Source: DATFYM01 sp035315065
GTDB lineage: Bacteria; Acidobacteriota; Terriglobia; UBA7540
Reading direction: 5' to 3'
Length of the DNA stretch: 64,000 nt
NCBI GenBank assembly: GCA_035315065.1
Contig: DATFYM010000125.1
Span: 1 to 64,000 of the forward strand
The translations under genes and the position numbers were made by a program. Positions 26,630 through 35,168 of this stretch are shown here, one piece after another. The notes under the pieces were generated by a model. That model was not told the origin of the DNA and ran no database searches. It worked only from the letters and a program-made list of their open reading frames with translations. How positions within the stretch are numbered: the stretch's first letter is position 1; the number at the start of each line of letters is the position of its first letter.

Positions 26630-27811
26630 TCAATCGACGTAGATGCGTGGCACGCGCTTGCCGATGGAGCAGAGGACTTCGTAAGGCACGGTATCCAGTT
26701 GCTGGGCGATCTCCAGCGCGGTGATGGAGCAGTGATCCGACTGGCCGATCAGGATCACCTCGTCGGCGACACTGACGCCGGGAATGTCGGTCACGTCGAG
26801 CAGCGTGAGGTCCATGCTGATGTGGCCGACGATCCTCGCGCATTGACCGCGCACGATAGCGCGGCCGCGGTTGGAGAGCGCCCGGCTAAGCCCATCTGCG
26901 TAGCCTACAGGAACGGTAGCGATGCGCGAAAGTCGACGGGTGTGAAAGGCGGCGCCGTATCCCAGCGGCGTTCCGGCCGGCACATCCTTCAGGTAGACCA
27001 CGCGCGACTTGAAGGTGAGGATGGGTTCGAACGGCGGCACGTCGGGTGGCTCGCGGCCCGGGGGCAAAATCAGCGGCAGCCAGTAGCCGTAGAGCAGCGC
27101 GCCGATGCGGATCAGGTTCTCGGGAAAGTCGCGGCGAGTCAGCAGGGCGGCGCTGTTCGAGACGTGAACCCATTCCGGGTTGATGCCGAGCCGGCGCAGT
27201 TCGGCGAGCGCGGCGTTGAACAAGGCCATTTGCTCATCGGTCTGGGTCGAGACCAGGTCCGGGGCCGAGGCTAGGTGAGTCATCAGGCCACTCAGTCGCA
27301 GGCCGGCCGTGCCGTCCTTCAAGGCGGCATTTCGTTCGAGGTCGCGAAAGTGGTCGACGAAGGACGCGAGGCGACCCGGCGGCATTCCCAGGCGACCCAG
27401 ACCGGTATCGATCTTCAGGTGAAACTCGATAGGCTGGTTGTGGCGGCGCGCGCACTCGGCGTAGGTATCGAGGCGAGCGGTGGAAGAGACACTCGGCGTG
27501 AGTTGATAGTGAACCAAGTCCGACGGGTCGCTCATGTACAGCCCGCCCAGCAGCAGGATGGGCTGGCGGATTTCAGCATCGCGCAGTTCGACGGCTTCCT
27601 CGACGGTGGCGACACCGAAGCAGTCGGCTCCCGCCTCGGCCAGACGCCTGGCCAGGGGCACGGCGCCGTGACCGTAGGCGTCGGCCTTGATCACCGCCAT
27701 CACCTTCCGCTCGCCCGCCAGGCGCCGAACGCGGCTGAAGTTCCGGCCCAGCGCCGAGAGCGAGATCTCAACCCAGGTGGGGCGCAGGAGTCTCTGGTAT
27801 ATGTTGCTCAC
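26630..27811 (-). CDS. alr: Alanine racemase
   Basis: 393 residues, GTG start at 27811. Makes D-alanine for peptidoglycan. The PLP lysine is in AVIKADAYGHGAVP (about residue 43) and the catalytic Tyr of the second domain in LGYGAAFHTRR. Ends 8 bp from the convergent hisA. Lies 18 bp downstream of dnaB, at the end of the ribosomal-protein cluster. Confidence 0.94.
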   Translation of the reverse strand: MSNIYQRLLRPTWVEISLSALGRNFSRVRRLAGERKVMAVIKADAYGHGAVPLARRLAEAGADCFGVATVEEAVELRDAEIRQPILLLGGLYMSDPSDLVHYQLTPSVSSTARLDTYAECARRHNQPIEFHLKIDTGLGRLGMPPGRLASFVDHFRDLERNAALKDGTAGLRLSGLMTHLASAPDLVSTQTDEQMALFNAALAELRRLGINPEWVHVSNSAALLTRRDFPENLIRIGALLYGYWLPLILPPGREPPDVPPFEPILTFKSRVVYLKDVPAGTPLGYGAAFHTRRLSRIATVPVGYADGLSRALSNRGRAIVRGQCARIVGHISMDLTLLDVTDIPGVSVADEVILIGQSDHCSITALEIAQQLDTVPYEVLCSIGKRVPRIYVD

Positions 27812-27829
27812 GGCGGTGTCGTGGGGCTC

Positions 27830-29203
27830 TCATTCCTCCCATGCTTTCTCGGTGCGAGCAGCATTTTCAAATCGGGTGTAGGGCTTCAGAAAGACCAGCG
27901 GCACATCGCCCGTAGGACCGTTGCGCTGCTTGCCGACGATCAACTTCACCTCGAAGCCAGGCTCGTCCTCTTGCTCTTCGCTCTTCCGGGGCGCGCGATA
28001 GATGAAGATCACCACGTCGGCATCCTGCTCGATCGATCCGGACTCGCGCAGGTCGGAGAGTTGCGGCTTCTGTCCGGGCCGCTGCTCCGGAGCGCGGCTC
28101 AACTGCGAGAGCGCCACCACCGGGACCTTGAGTTCCTTGGCGATGCTCTTCAAGGCGCGCGAGATGAACGAGACCTCCTGGGTTCGATTCTCATAGCGCC
28201 CACCGGGCGACCCACCGGTGACCAACTGGAGGTAATCGACGACGAGCATGTCGAGCCCCTTTTCCTCCTTGAGCCGCCGCGCTTTGGTGCGGATTTGCAT
28301 CACGTTGAGGGCGGCGCTGTCCTCAATGTAGAGGGGCGCTTCCGCCAACCGTCCCAGCGCCCGCATCATCTTGTCCCAATCCTCCCGGCTGGAGAAGCCG
28401 GTGCGAAGCTTGTGGCTGTCGATGCCCGCTTCCGAGCACAGCAGCCGCGTCACCAGCGATTCCTTGCTCATCTCGAGCGAGAAGACTCCCACCTTCTTCT
28501 TGTGCTGGGTGGCGGCGTTGGCGGCGATGTTGAGCGCCAGCGCCGTCTTGCCCACCGAAGGCCGCGCCGCGATGATGATCAGCTCTCCCGGCTGAAACCC
28601 CGAGGTCATGCTATCGAGATCGACGAAGCCGGTTTCGACGCCGGTCACGCGCTTGCCCTGGTCGAACAGGACGTCGATGGTGCCGAAGCTAGACTTGACG
28701 ATCTCGTGGATCGCCATAAATCCCGATTGCACGTGCTGGCCGGCGATCTCGAAGATCTGGCTTTGGGCGAGGTCGATCAGCTCTTCCGGATCGTCGTTGC
28801 CTTCCATGCAGCGGGCGATGACCCTATTGGAGGCGTTGATGAGCCGGCGCATTACCGACTTGTCCTTGACGATGCGCGAGTACTCCATCACGCTCGCCGT
28901 AGCGCCGATCGGCACGCCGTCCATCAGCGATGCCAGATAGGCAGCACCGCCGACCTTCTCAAGCAGCCCGAGTTTTCCAAGTTCATCCGAGAGGGAGACG
29001 AGTTCGATGGAGCGGTTCCGCTCCGAAAGCTCCAGCATCCTCTCAAAGATGACGCGATGGGAGTCGGAGAAGAAGTCATCCTTGCCGACGAACTCGAGGG
29101 CGACGTTCAGGGCTTGATGGTCGACCAGGATGGAGCCGAGCAGCGCGCGTTCGGCTTCGAGGTTGTGGGGAAACGTTCTTTCGCTCACCGCGGCCGCCGG
29201 CAT
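27830..29203 (-). CDS. dnaB: Replicative DNA helicase
   Basis: 457 residues from ATG 29203. An upstream TTG at 29233 is less likely because homologues begin near ERTFPHNLEAERALLG. The N-terminal domain is about 10-110, and the RecA-like domain has Walker A ARPSVGKTALAL, the DYLQL Walker B and the arginine-rich RESGSIEQDADVV. No intein is present. Cluster order rplI-dnaB-alr. Confidence 0.94.
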   Translation of the reverse strand: MPAAAVSERTFPHNLEAERALLGSILVDHQALNVALEFVGKDDFFSDSHRVIFERMLELSERNRSIELVSLSDELGKLGLLEKVGGAAYLASLMDGVPIGATASVMEYSRIVKDKSVMRRLINASNRVIARCMEGNDDPEELIDLAQSQIFEIAGQHVQSGFMAIHEIVKSSFGTIDVLFDQGKRVTGVETGFVDLDSMTSGFQPGELIIIAARPSVGKTALALNIAANAATQHKKKVGVFSLEMSKESLVTRLLCSEAGIDSHKLRTGFSSREDWDKMMRALGRLAEAPLYIEDSAALNVMQIRTKARRLKEEKGLDMLVVDYLQLVTGGSPGGRYENRTQEVSFISRALKSIAKELKVPVVALSQLSRAPEQRPGQKPQLSDLRESGSIEQDADVVIFIYRAPRKSEEQEDEPGFEVKLIVGKQRNGPTGDVPLVFLKPYTRFENAARTEKAWEE

Positions 29204-29411
29204 GGAATTGGTGATGATCCCAAAAATTCCCAATGTCTGGAAACCGATTATACCAGTTCGGGGAAGGGGGAAAGAAGAACTGATTCCGGGCGCTCAGCAA
29301 TGAGCGATGAGCCATGAGCCATTGAAAAAGAAGCCGCGCTGACCGCTGACAACCTTAAGCCACTCAATCACTGATCATCCGAGGACTCGATCGCTCACGG
29401 CGATGCTTCGA

Positions 29412-29942
29412 TTACTTCTCTGCCGCAGGTGGAGCCGGCGCGGCAGGCTCCGCGGCTGTGGCCGGGGCGGCCGGAGGAGCAGCGGCTGGCGCGACGGGCG
29501 CGTCGCTCTCCACCTTGACCTTGATGATCGCAGACACTTCGCGATGGAGCTTGATCGGCACGTCGTACTCGCCCACCAGCTTCAACGGGGTGGGAAGCTG
29601 GATCTTGCGTCGGTCCATCTGATAGCCCTGCTCCGCCAGTTTCTCGGCGATGTCGATGGCCGTCACGGAGCCGAACAGCGTTCCATGTTCGCCGGCTTTG
29701 CGAGTGAACTTCACACTGACGCCCTGCATGATCGTCGCCAGATCCTCGGCCTCGCCTTTTTCCTTGGCGGAGAGCTTCAGGAACTTCACGCGCTGCTGTT
29801 CCACCCACTTCTTGTTCTGAGTGGTGGCGGCAATGGCCAGCTTCTTGGGCAAAAGGAAATTGCGCCCGTAGCCGCCCGCCACCTTCACAATTTGCCCGCG
29901 CGTGCCGAGCTTTTCGACATCCTCGAGAAGAATGACTTCCAT
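29412..29942 (-). CDS. rplI: Ribosomal protein L9 with Ala/Pro-rich tail
   Basis: 176 residues. The N-terminal rRNA-binding motif MEVILLEDVEKLGTRGQ...YGRNFLLPKKLA is standard. The last 25 or so residues are almost only Ala, Pro and Glu, an extension beyond the usual 148-150 residues that is probably disordered. Confidence 0.95.
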   Translation of the reverse strand: MEVILLEDVEKLGTRGQIVKVAGGYGRNFLLPKKLAIAATTQNKKWVEQQRVKFLKLSAKEKGEAEDLATIMQGVSVKFTRKAGEHGTLFGSVTAIDIAEKLAEQGYQMDRRKIQLPTPLKLVGEYDVPIKLHREVSAIIKVKVESDAPVAPAAAPPAAPATAAEPAAPAPPAAEK

Positions 29943-30119
29943 GTTTAGCCCTCAAGTCCTCAGCGATCTACCTTGCAGCAGAAGCGCTTTGATCATGGCG
30001 ATCACGGGTGATTTCAAATGCCATCGACACCGGAAGTTCGATCGTCGCGCCGTGGCCGTTTCTCGTCCCCTCGGGACGAGAACTGAGATGCTGACGGCTG
30101 ACCGTTGATTGCTGTTCTC

Positions 30120-30419
<300 letters not shown>

Positions 30420-30433
30420 AGCCTTTGACTCCT

Positions 30434-30841
30434 TCACGCCTGAGCTGCTTCCGCTTCTGCCGGGAAGATGGCAGGCGGGGCAGCGGGCTTGGGCCGGCGC
30501 TTCTTGGACTCCTGCCGAACCCGTGCCGCCTTCATCTTTTCAGCCCGCTTGAGCTCCTCATCGGTGCGCACCGTCATGAACTTGATCACCGGATCCGCCA
30601 CCTTCAGACGGCGCTCCAGTTCCTTCACCATGTCCCCGCTGCCTTCGAAGACAAGTAGGAGGTACAGGCCCTCGCGCTGGCGCCGGACCCGATAGGCCAG
30701 CCGACGGCGGCCCATCTTCTCCGCCTTTTCGATCTTGCCGCCGGCGGTGGTCACTACCCCTTGCAACTGGGTGAGGAGCTTTTCCACGTCCTCTTCCGGG
30801 ACATCGGTTCGAACGATAAAAATCAATTCGTATTTACGCAT
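30434..30841 (-). CDS. rpsF: Ribosomal protein S6
   Basis: 135 residues, MRKYELIFIVRTDVPEEDVEKL start, with a charged Ala/Pro tail. First gene of rpsF-rpsR-rplI. The single-strand binding protein gene that often lies between rpsF and rpsR is absent. Confidence 0.95.
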   Translation of the reverse strand: MRKYELIFIVRTDVPEEDVEKLLTQLQGVVTTAGGKIEKAEKMGRRRLAYRVRRQREGLYLLLVFEGSGDMVKELERRLKVADPVIKFMTVRTDEELKRAEKMKAARVRQESKKRRPKPAAPPAIFPAEAEAAQA

Positions 30842-30847
30842 AGAACC

Positions 30848-31429
30848 TCAGGTTGTTGGCGACAGGCCGCGCCGATTATAGCGGTTCATCGCTGTTTCAA
30901 CGCCTTCCTTCAGGATCACGCCCACCGCCTCGGCGCAACGCTCCACCATCTCCGCCACGGTTTCGAGATCGGCTTTGCGGAAACGTCCGAGCACGAAATC
31001 GCGGCGGTCGCTGACCGGATGCTCCGGCTGGAAGCCCATCCGCACGCGAACGAAATCATCCGACTGAAGGGCGCCGATCACGGACTTCAGCCCGTTGTGG
31101 CTGCCGGCACTGCCCCGCATCCGGATTCGCAGCGAACCGAACGGCAGATCGAATTCGTCCACCAGGACGATGAGGTCCTGGACTTCCAGTTCGTACTTCT
31201 CGAGCAGCCGGGCGACGGATGAGCCGCTCAGGTTCATGTACGTTTGCGGCTTGGCCAGCACCACTTCCACGTGTTCCAGCGTGCCGCGGGCTGTCAGCGC
31301 CTGAGCTTCCGGCCGCGAAATCTCAACCCCGGCCATTTCGGCTAACCGGTCCGCCGCCATGAAACCGAGATTGTGCGGCGTCAGGTGGTACTCGTAACCG
31401 GGATTGCCAAGGCCGACGACCAATTTCAC
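30848..31429 (-). CDS. pth: Peptidyl-tRNA hydrolase
   Basis: 193 residues from GTG 31429. Homologues begin KLVVGLGNPG, so the further upstream ATG, which lies in a repeat, is not used. The catalytic His is in HLTPHNLGF, with PQTYMNLSG and GSAGSHNGLKS motifs. Frees stalled peptidyl-tRNA. The region before the start is made of CACTTGTCAC words, and no clear ribosome site is seen. Confidence 0.93.
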   Translation of the reverse strand: MKLVVGLGNPGYEYHLTPHNLGFMAADRLAEMAGVEISRPEAQALTARGTLEHVEVVLAKPQTYMNLSGSSVARLLEKYELEVQDLIVLVDEFDLPFGSLRIRMRGSAGSHNGLKSVIGALQSDDFVRVRMGFQPEHPVSDRRDFVLGRFRKADLETVAEMVERCAEAVGVILKEGVETAMNRYNRRGLSPTT

Positions 31430-31432
31430 GAA

Positions 31433-31505
31433 ACAGTGACAAGTGACAAGTGGCAAGTGACAAGCGACGATTGACACGCTTCTTCCTGCTCGTCACTCGT
31501 CACTG
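31433..31505. repeat. Inverted heptamer element, GTGACAA type
   Basis: Left arm 31434-31471 has GTGACAA four times with one GTGGCAA. Right arm 31490-31505 reads CGTCACTCGTCACTG. The right arm contains the rplY stop codon. Confidence 0.75.
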
Positions 31506-32252
31506 TTTCTTGCCTTCCTTCTCCTTTTTCTCGCTCTTGGCAGGCTTCTCGCTCTTCGCAGCCTTCTCGCCCTTGGCAGGCTCGGCGCCTGCCTCACCCT
31601 CCGCCTCCGCCTTGCCCTTCTTGATCACTTCCGGCTCAGCCGGAGCCCCTTCGGCGGCCACCACCTCAGCCGGTTTCTCCTCCTCCACCACCTTCAGCGC
31701 CACGACGTGGACCACCACCTGGGTTTGGTCGGTTACCGCCTTTACCCTCTCCCCGAGCACCAGATCGGAAACGCGCAGGTTGCGGCCGAGCATCAGTTCG
31801 GTGATATCGACGTTGATACGTTCCGGAATATCGTCCGGAAGGCATTCCACCTCGACCTCACGGAGGACGAACTCCAGGATTCCGCCCTGGACCTTGACGC
31901 CTTTTGCCTCGCCGGTGAGGCGAATGGGCACTTTGAGCTGCAAGCGGGTATCGCTGGCGATGCGGATCATGTCCAAATGCAGCACCTCGCCACGAACGGG
32001 CTCCAGTTGCCAATCGCGTAGCATCACCCGCGCCGGAGCTTTGCCCTTGACCTCCAGCGTGACCAGCACGTTGTGGCCGCCCTCGGAATGGACGATGTTG
32101 GAAACCTCCCTCGGGTCCACTGAGATGGGAATGGCCGGGCCACCGCCTCCATAGACCACACAGGGGACGCGTCCGGAGCGGCGAAGTCGCCGCGCCGCGT
32201 TCTTCCCGAAGTCCTCCCGGGGTTCAGCCTCAATCACTAATCCTTGACCCAT
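31500..32252 (-). CDS. rplY: Ribosomal protein L25, general stress (Ctc) type
   Basis: 250 residues: N-terminal 5S-RNA binding domain (about 1-95), the C-terminal beta domain of the TL5/CTC family (about 96-185) and a long Lys/Glu/Ala tail. Sits between prs and pth, its usual place. The TGA is in a repeat word. Confidence 0.94.
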   Translation of the reverse strand: MGQGLVIEAEPREDFGKNAARRLRRSGRVPCVVYGGGGPAIPISVDPREVSNIVHSEGGHNVLVTLEVKGKAPARVMLRDWQLEPVRGEVLHLDMIRIASDTRLQLKVPIRLTGEAKGVKVQGGILEFVLREVEVECLPDDIPERINVDITELMLGRNLRVSDLVLGERVKAVTDQTQVVVHVVALKVVEEEKPAEVVAAEGAPAEPEVIKKGKAEAEGEAGAEPAKGEKAAKSEKPAKSEKKEKEGKKQ

Positions 32253-32265
32253 AACTGTTGGCTCC

Positions 32266-32420
32266 TTGCCGCCGAAACTCGAAATTCGAAATTCGAAACT
32301 CGACCCCGCTGCCGGCGGGCAGGCCTTGTATCAGGTGCTGATCGAACCGGATTCTCGAGTTTCGATTTTCGAGTTTCTAGTTTCGAGTTTCCAATTTCGA
32401 ATTTCGAACTTCGAACTTCA
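32266..32420. repeat. Inverted heptamer element, CTCGAAA/TTCGAAA type
   Basis: Left arm 32274-32304 (ACTCGAAATTCGAAATTCGA) and a longer right arm 32353-32419 with eight or nine TTTCGAG/TTTCGAA words. The right arm reaches the prs stop. Confidence 0.8.
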
Positions 32421-33371
32421 AATAAACAGCTTACTCACCGAAGTCTCGTTGTGAATGGAGGCGATGGCCTCGGCCAGAAGCCTCGCCACGCTCAGAACCT
32501 TGATCTTCGGGCACCGCGCGGCCTCGGACGTGAGCGGAATCGAGTTGGTGGTAACCACCTGCTCCAGCGGAGCCTCGACGACCTTTTGCACCGCGTCCCC
32601 GGCGAACACTCCGTGAGTGCAGCAGGCATAGACTTTGCTGGCCCCTTGATCTTTGAGAGCCCAAGCACCCAGCGTCAGCGTGCCCGCAGTATCAACCATG
32701 TCATCGACGATCAGGCACGTCTTGTTGGCGACCTGGCCGATCACGTTCATCACTTCCACCTTCTGGGCGTCCTCGCGGCGCTTGTCAAGGATGGCCAGCG
32801 GCACGCCCATCCGCTTGGCAAAAGCCCGCGCCCGCTCCACGCCGCCCGGATCGGGCGAGACCACCACCAGGTTCTTCAGCTTCAAGCGCTTGAAATACCC
32901 CACGGTGACCGGAGTGGCGAACAGGTGGTCCACCGGAATGTTGAAATAGCCCTGAATCTGTCCCGCGTGCAGGTCGAGCGCCAGCACCCGATCAGTGCCC
33001 GCCGAGGTCAAAATGTCCGCCACTAGCTTGGAGGAAATAGGAACGCGAGGCCGATCTTTGCGATCCTGCCGCGCGTACCCGTAGTAGGGAATCACGGCGG
33101 TGATGCGGTCGGCAGAAGCACGGCGCAACGCGTCCAGCATGATCAGCAGTTCCATCAGGTTCTCATTCACCGGCCGGCAGGTGGGCTGGATCATAAACAC
33201 ATCCGTCCCGCGCACGTTTTCCAGGATCTGCAGCCGGACCTCTCCATCCGGGAAGCGATCCACGCTCGCCTTGCCCACTTTGACGCGAAGACACTGAGCA
33301 ATCTCGTGCGCCAGCGCTGGGTGCGCGTTCCCGGTGAAGATTTTCAGAGGGTGTCGGTTGTTGCCGGGCAT
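32418..33371 (-). CDS. prs: Ribose-phosphate pyrophosphokinase
   Basis: 317 residues. Makes PRPP, used for nucleotides and for HisG. Contains PRVPISSKLVADIL, the PRPP loop CLIVDDMVDTAGTL and the catalytic-flap region DRKDRP. Follows tRNA-Gln and ispE. Confidence 0.96.
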   Translation of the reverse strand: MPGNNRHPLKIFTGNAHPALAHEIAQCLRVKVGKASVDRFPDGEVRLQILENVRGTDVFMIQPTCRPVNENLMELLIMLDALRRASADRITAVIPYYGYARQDRKDRPRVPISSKLVADILTSAGTDRVLALDLHAGQIQGYFNIPVDHLFATPVTVGYFKRLKLKNLVVVSPDPGGVERARAFAKRMGVPLAILDKRREDAQKVEVMNVIGQVANKTCLIVDDMVDTAGTLTLGAWALKDQGASKVYACCTHGVFAGDAVQKVVEAPLEQVVTTNSIPLTSEAARCPKIKVLSVARLLAEAIASIHNETSVSKLFI

Positions 33372-33441
33372 CGTTCCTCGGGCTTGAAGGTTCTTGCCAT
33401 CAACTTAAGACGCTGAGTATAACTTCGTAATCTGCAAAGGT

Positions 33442-33515
33442 TGGCTGGGAGGCCTGGACTCGAACCAGGGTTCCATGCTCCAAAGGCATGTGTCCTACCG
33501 CTGGACGACCTCCCA
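33442..33515 (-). tRNA. tRNA-Gln (anticodon TTG)
   Basis: Minus strand, 74 nt with CCA encoded. Acceptor TGGGAGG/CCTCCCA, D arm GTCC-AGCGGTA-GGAC, anticodon arm CATGC-CTTTGGA-GCATG, T arm CCTGG-TTCGAGT-CCAGG. The U1-A72 pair is typical for glutamine. Lies between ispE and prs. Confidence 0.93.
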
Positions 33516-33519
33516 GCAA

Positions 33520-33618
33520 ATCAGTGACAAGTGACACGAGTGACAAGTGGCAGGCACCAATGACGAGTGACCAGCAAAAGCCCCGTTTTCTTCGCTCGTC
33601 ACTCGTCACTTGTCACTG
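33520..33618. repeat. Inverted heptamer element, GTGACAA type
   Basis: Left arm 33524-33550 (GTGACAAGTGACACGAGTGA) and right arm 33595-33618 (CGTCACTCGTCACTTGTCAC). It writes the last five residues and the stop of ispE. Confidence 0.75.
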
Positions 33619-34651
33619 CCTTAAGGTATTCCGCACGCGAAAGTGTTCGCGTCCGGAAAGCCTGCCAGTGTGCCGGTATCTGCTTCGAAGCGAGCGCGAG
33701 TTTCCGGGCGGAAGCAAAGACAGCGTAGACGGCAGAACCGCTACCCGTCAGGGAGGCAGTTTCGGCTCCAGCCCGGATGAGCCGGCGTTTCAACCTTGCC
33801 AGCTCCGGCCACTTAGCGAAAACGACTTGCTCAAAGTCGTTTTCGGCTGGTCCCCAGTCTTGCAGGGAAAAGTGTGGCCGCTCACCGAAAACAACAATTT
33901 TACGGCCTTTATCCTGGTCTGTCAATGCCGAATTTTCGACCTTGGATGCCGCAGGTCGGGGTTCGGGATTCGGGGTTCGGGATTCGCGGAAAGCCGACCT
34001 CAGTTCGCTGTTTTCTTCTGCGAACCCCGAACCCCCAAACCCGAAACCCGCTCTCGACGCCGCCAGCCGACGGCTCGCCTCCTGGTAGGCCTCGGCGGTT
34101 GAGACGGAAAAGCCCGGAAAGACAATAAGGCAGTGGCGTGGAGGCAGGTCGCCCAGTGGGTAAATCTCCTCGCCGCGCCCACAGCCCAATGCACGGCCGC
34201 CCCAGAGAAAGAACGAGACGTCCGACCCCAGGCCCGCCGTCAGTTCGACACGGCGAGCAAGGTTGAGGCGATCGCCCGTTAGCCGTTCGAGCCCGAGGAT
34301 TGTGGCCGCCGCGTCCGAGCTGGCCCCTCCCAGACCGCTGCCGGCGGGGATCCGTTTGGTAAGCCGCACTTCAATTCCGCCCCGAAATCCCCTAGCTTGC
34401 TTCCACACCTCGGCGGCTCGGTATGCCAGGTTGGAAGGGCCGGAAGGGATCGCCGGGTCGTCGGCCACAACTTCGACGCCTCGCTTGGCTGAAGTGATCT
34501 GGGAGATCGAGATCTCCACCTTGTCGCTCAAGCCCACGGTCTGGTAGACCGTCCGGATTTCATGATAACCGTCAGGCCGTCGGGCGAGAATCTTGAGTCC
34601 AAGATTGATTTTGGCGAAAGCGGATAGGTGGAGGTGGAGTTGATGGCTCAA
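33599..34651 (-). CDS. ispE: 4-diphosphocytidyl-2-C-methyl-D-erythritol kinase carrying an in-frame palindromic insert
   Basis: 350 residues, against roughly 280-300 in the family. GHMP kinase of the MEP isoprenoid route: FAKINLGLKILARRPDGYHEI near the N-terminus, ATP loop IPAGSGLGGASSDAAA (101-116), and GSGSAVYAVF near 303. Residues about 200-233 (AGFGFGGSGFAEEN...RTPNPEPRP) are encoded by a GGGTTCG-type inverted element at 33952-34060 and have no counterpart in IspE. The frame is kept. The tail VTSDE and TGA come from a second element. Start TTG 34651 lacks a good ribosome site. Confidence 0.92.
   Translation of the reverse strand: MSHQLHLHLSAFAKINLGLKILARRPDGYHEIRTVYQTVGLSDKVEISISQITSAKRGVEVVADDPAIPSGPSNLAYRAAEVWKQARGFRGGIEVRLTKRIPAGSGLGGASSDAAATILGLERLTGDRLNLARRVELTAGLGSDVSFFLWGGRALGCGRGEEIYPLGDLPPRHCLIVFPGFSVSTAEAYQEASRRLAASRAGFGFGGSGFAEENSELRSAFRESRTPNPEPRPAASKVENSALTDQDKGRKIVVFGERPHFSLQDWGPAENDFEQVVFAKWPELARLKRRLIRAGAETASLTGSGSAVYAVFASARKLALASKQIPAHWQAFRTRTLSRAEYLKAVTSDE
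33952..34060. repeat. GGGTTCG-type inverted element inserted in ispE
   Basis: Left arm 33955-33988 with GGGTTCG/GGATTCG words in alternation, right arm 34020-34053 with CGAACCC/CGAAACC words. The inner stem near TTCGCGGA/TCTGCGAA is shared with the elements at 46725 and 49885. Confidence 0.85.
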
Positions 34652-34660
34652 GAGGGGTTT

Positions 34661-34830
34661 TTAGGGCTTAACCTCGGCTCGCCGACGTCGGTGGCCTGTA
34701 ACAGCCTTTTTTTCATAAAGATAGTGGGTTATCGGATCATAAGTACTTTTATTTTCATCAATATAGTGGGACCTTCCCAAAACTAACTCTTGTGATCCTT
34801 TGTTTTCATCAATATAGTGGGACCCTCCTT
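34661..34830 (-). repeat. Three-copy 22-nt dispersed repeat, locus 3
   Basis: On the minus strand cores at 34824, 34773 and 34731 read SHYIDENK, SHYIDENK and THYLYEKK with 9- and 6-residue linkers, i.e. 51 and 42 nt apart, as at 18395. They lie in a 92-codon open frame (34661-34939) without a clear ribosome site. I do not count it as a gene. Confidence 0.7.
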
Positions 34831-34976
34831 CATTTTGACCCCCCTCTGATCTGTTGGTGGCGCGTTGGGATGGGACATATCCGCCCCTTGCGTACCTCCC
34901 AGAGCCAGATGACGGGCTAAAGTCCGGCGCTACAATCATCCCTTCACATTCTTCCCGACCGGCCTACCTTCCTCAA

Positions 34977-35045
34977 CGGTGGCTTCGTTCCTGATTTTTC
35001 CAGGGGCCGATCCTTTGTTATCAATCAAATCGGTGGCTTCGTTTT
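34977..35045 (-). repeat. 22-nt dispersed repeat, locus 4 (two partial cores)
   Basis: CGGTGGCTTCGTT occurs at 34977 and 35031, 54 nt apart. On the minus strand they read NEATDLIDNK and NEATVEEG. The GTGGCTTCG end matches the cores of locus 1. Confidence 0.5.
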
Positions 35046-35052
35046 TCAAGAA

Positions 35053-35168
35053 GCTCTCAGCTTTCAGCCGTCAGCTAACAGAGGAAGTCGAACGGCGAAG
35101 GTTCAGTCCTACCGTCCGGCCCCTATCTATCGCCTACCGTCTACCGCCTACCGCCTACCGTCTACCCG
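35053..35168. repeat. One-armed word runs, TTTCAGC and CTACCGC types
   Basis: CTCAGCTTTCAGCCGTCAGC at 35056-35076 and seven CTACCGT/CTACCGC words at 35130-35166, without visible complementary arms. Possibly remains of two larger elements. Confidence 0.55.

Noticed and set aside
27275..29317. 680-codon plus-strand open frame opposite dnaB and alr
   Set aside because: Spans two certain genes on the other strand and shows no family features.
33442..33515. tRNA-Trp reading
   Set aside because: The anticodon loop CTTTGGA gives TTG at positions 34-36, which is glutamine.
34661..34939. A 92-codon protein gene with SHYIDENK repeats
   Set aside because: No ribosome site, overlaps a dispersed repeat family whose other copies are frameshifted, and no recognisable domain. 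Kept as a repeat.
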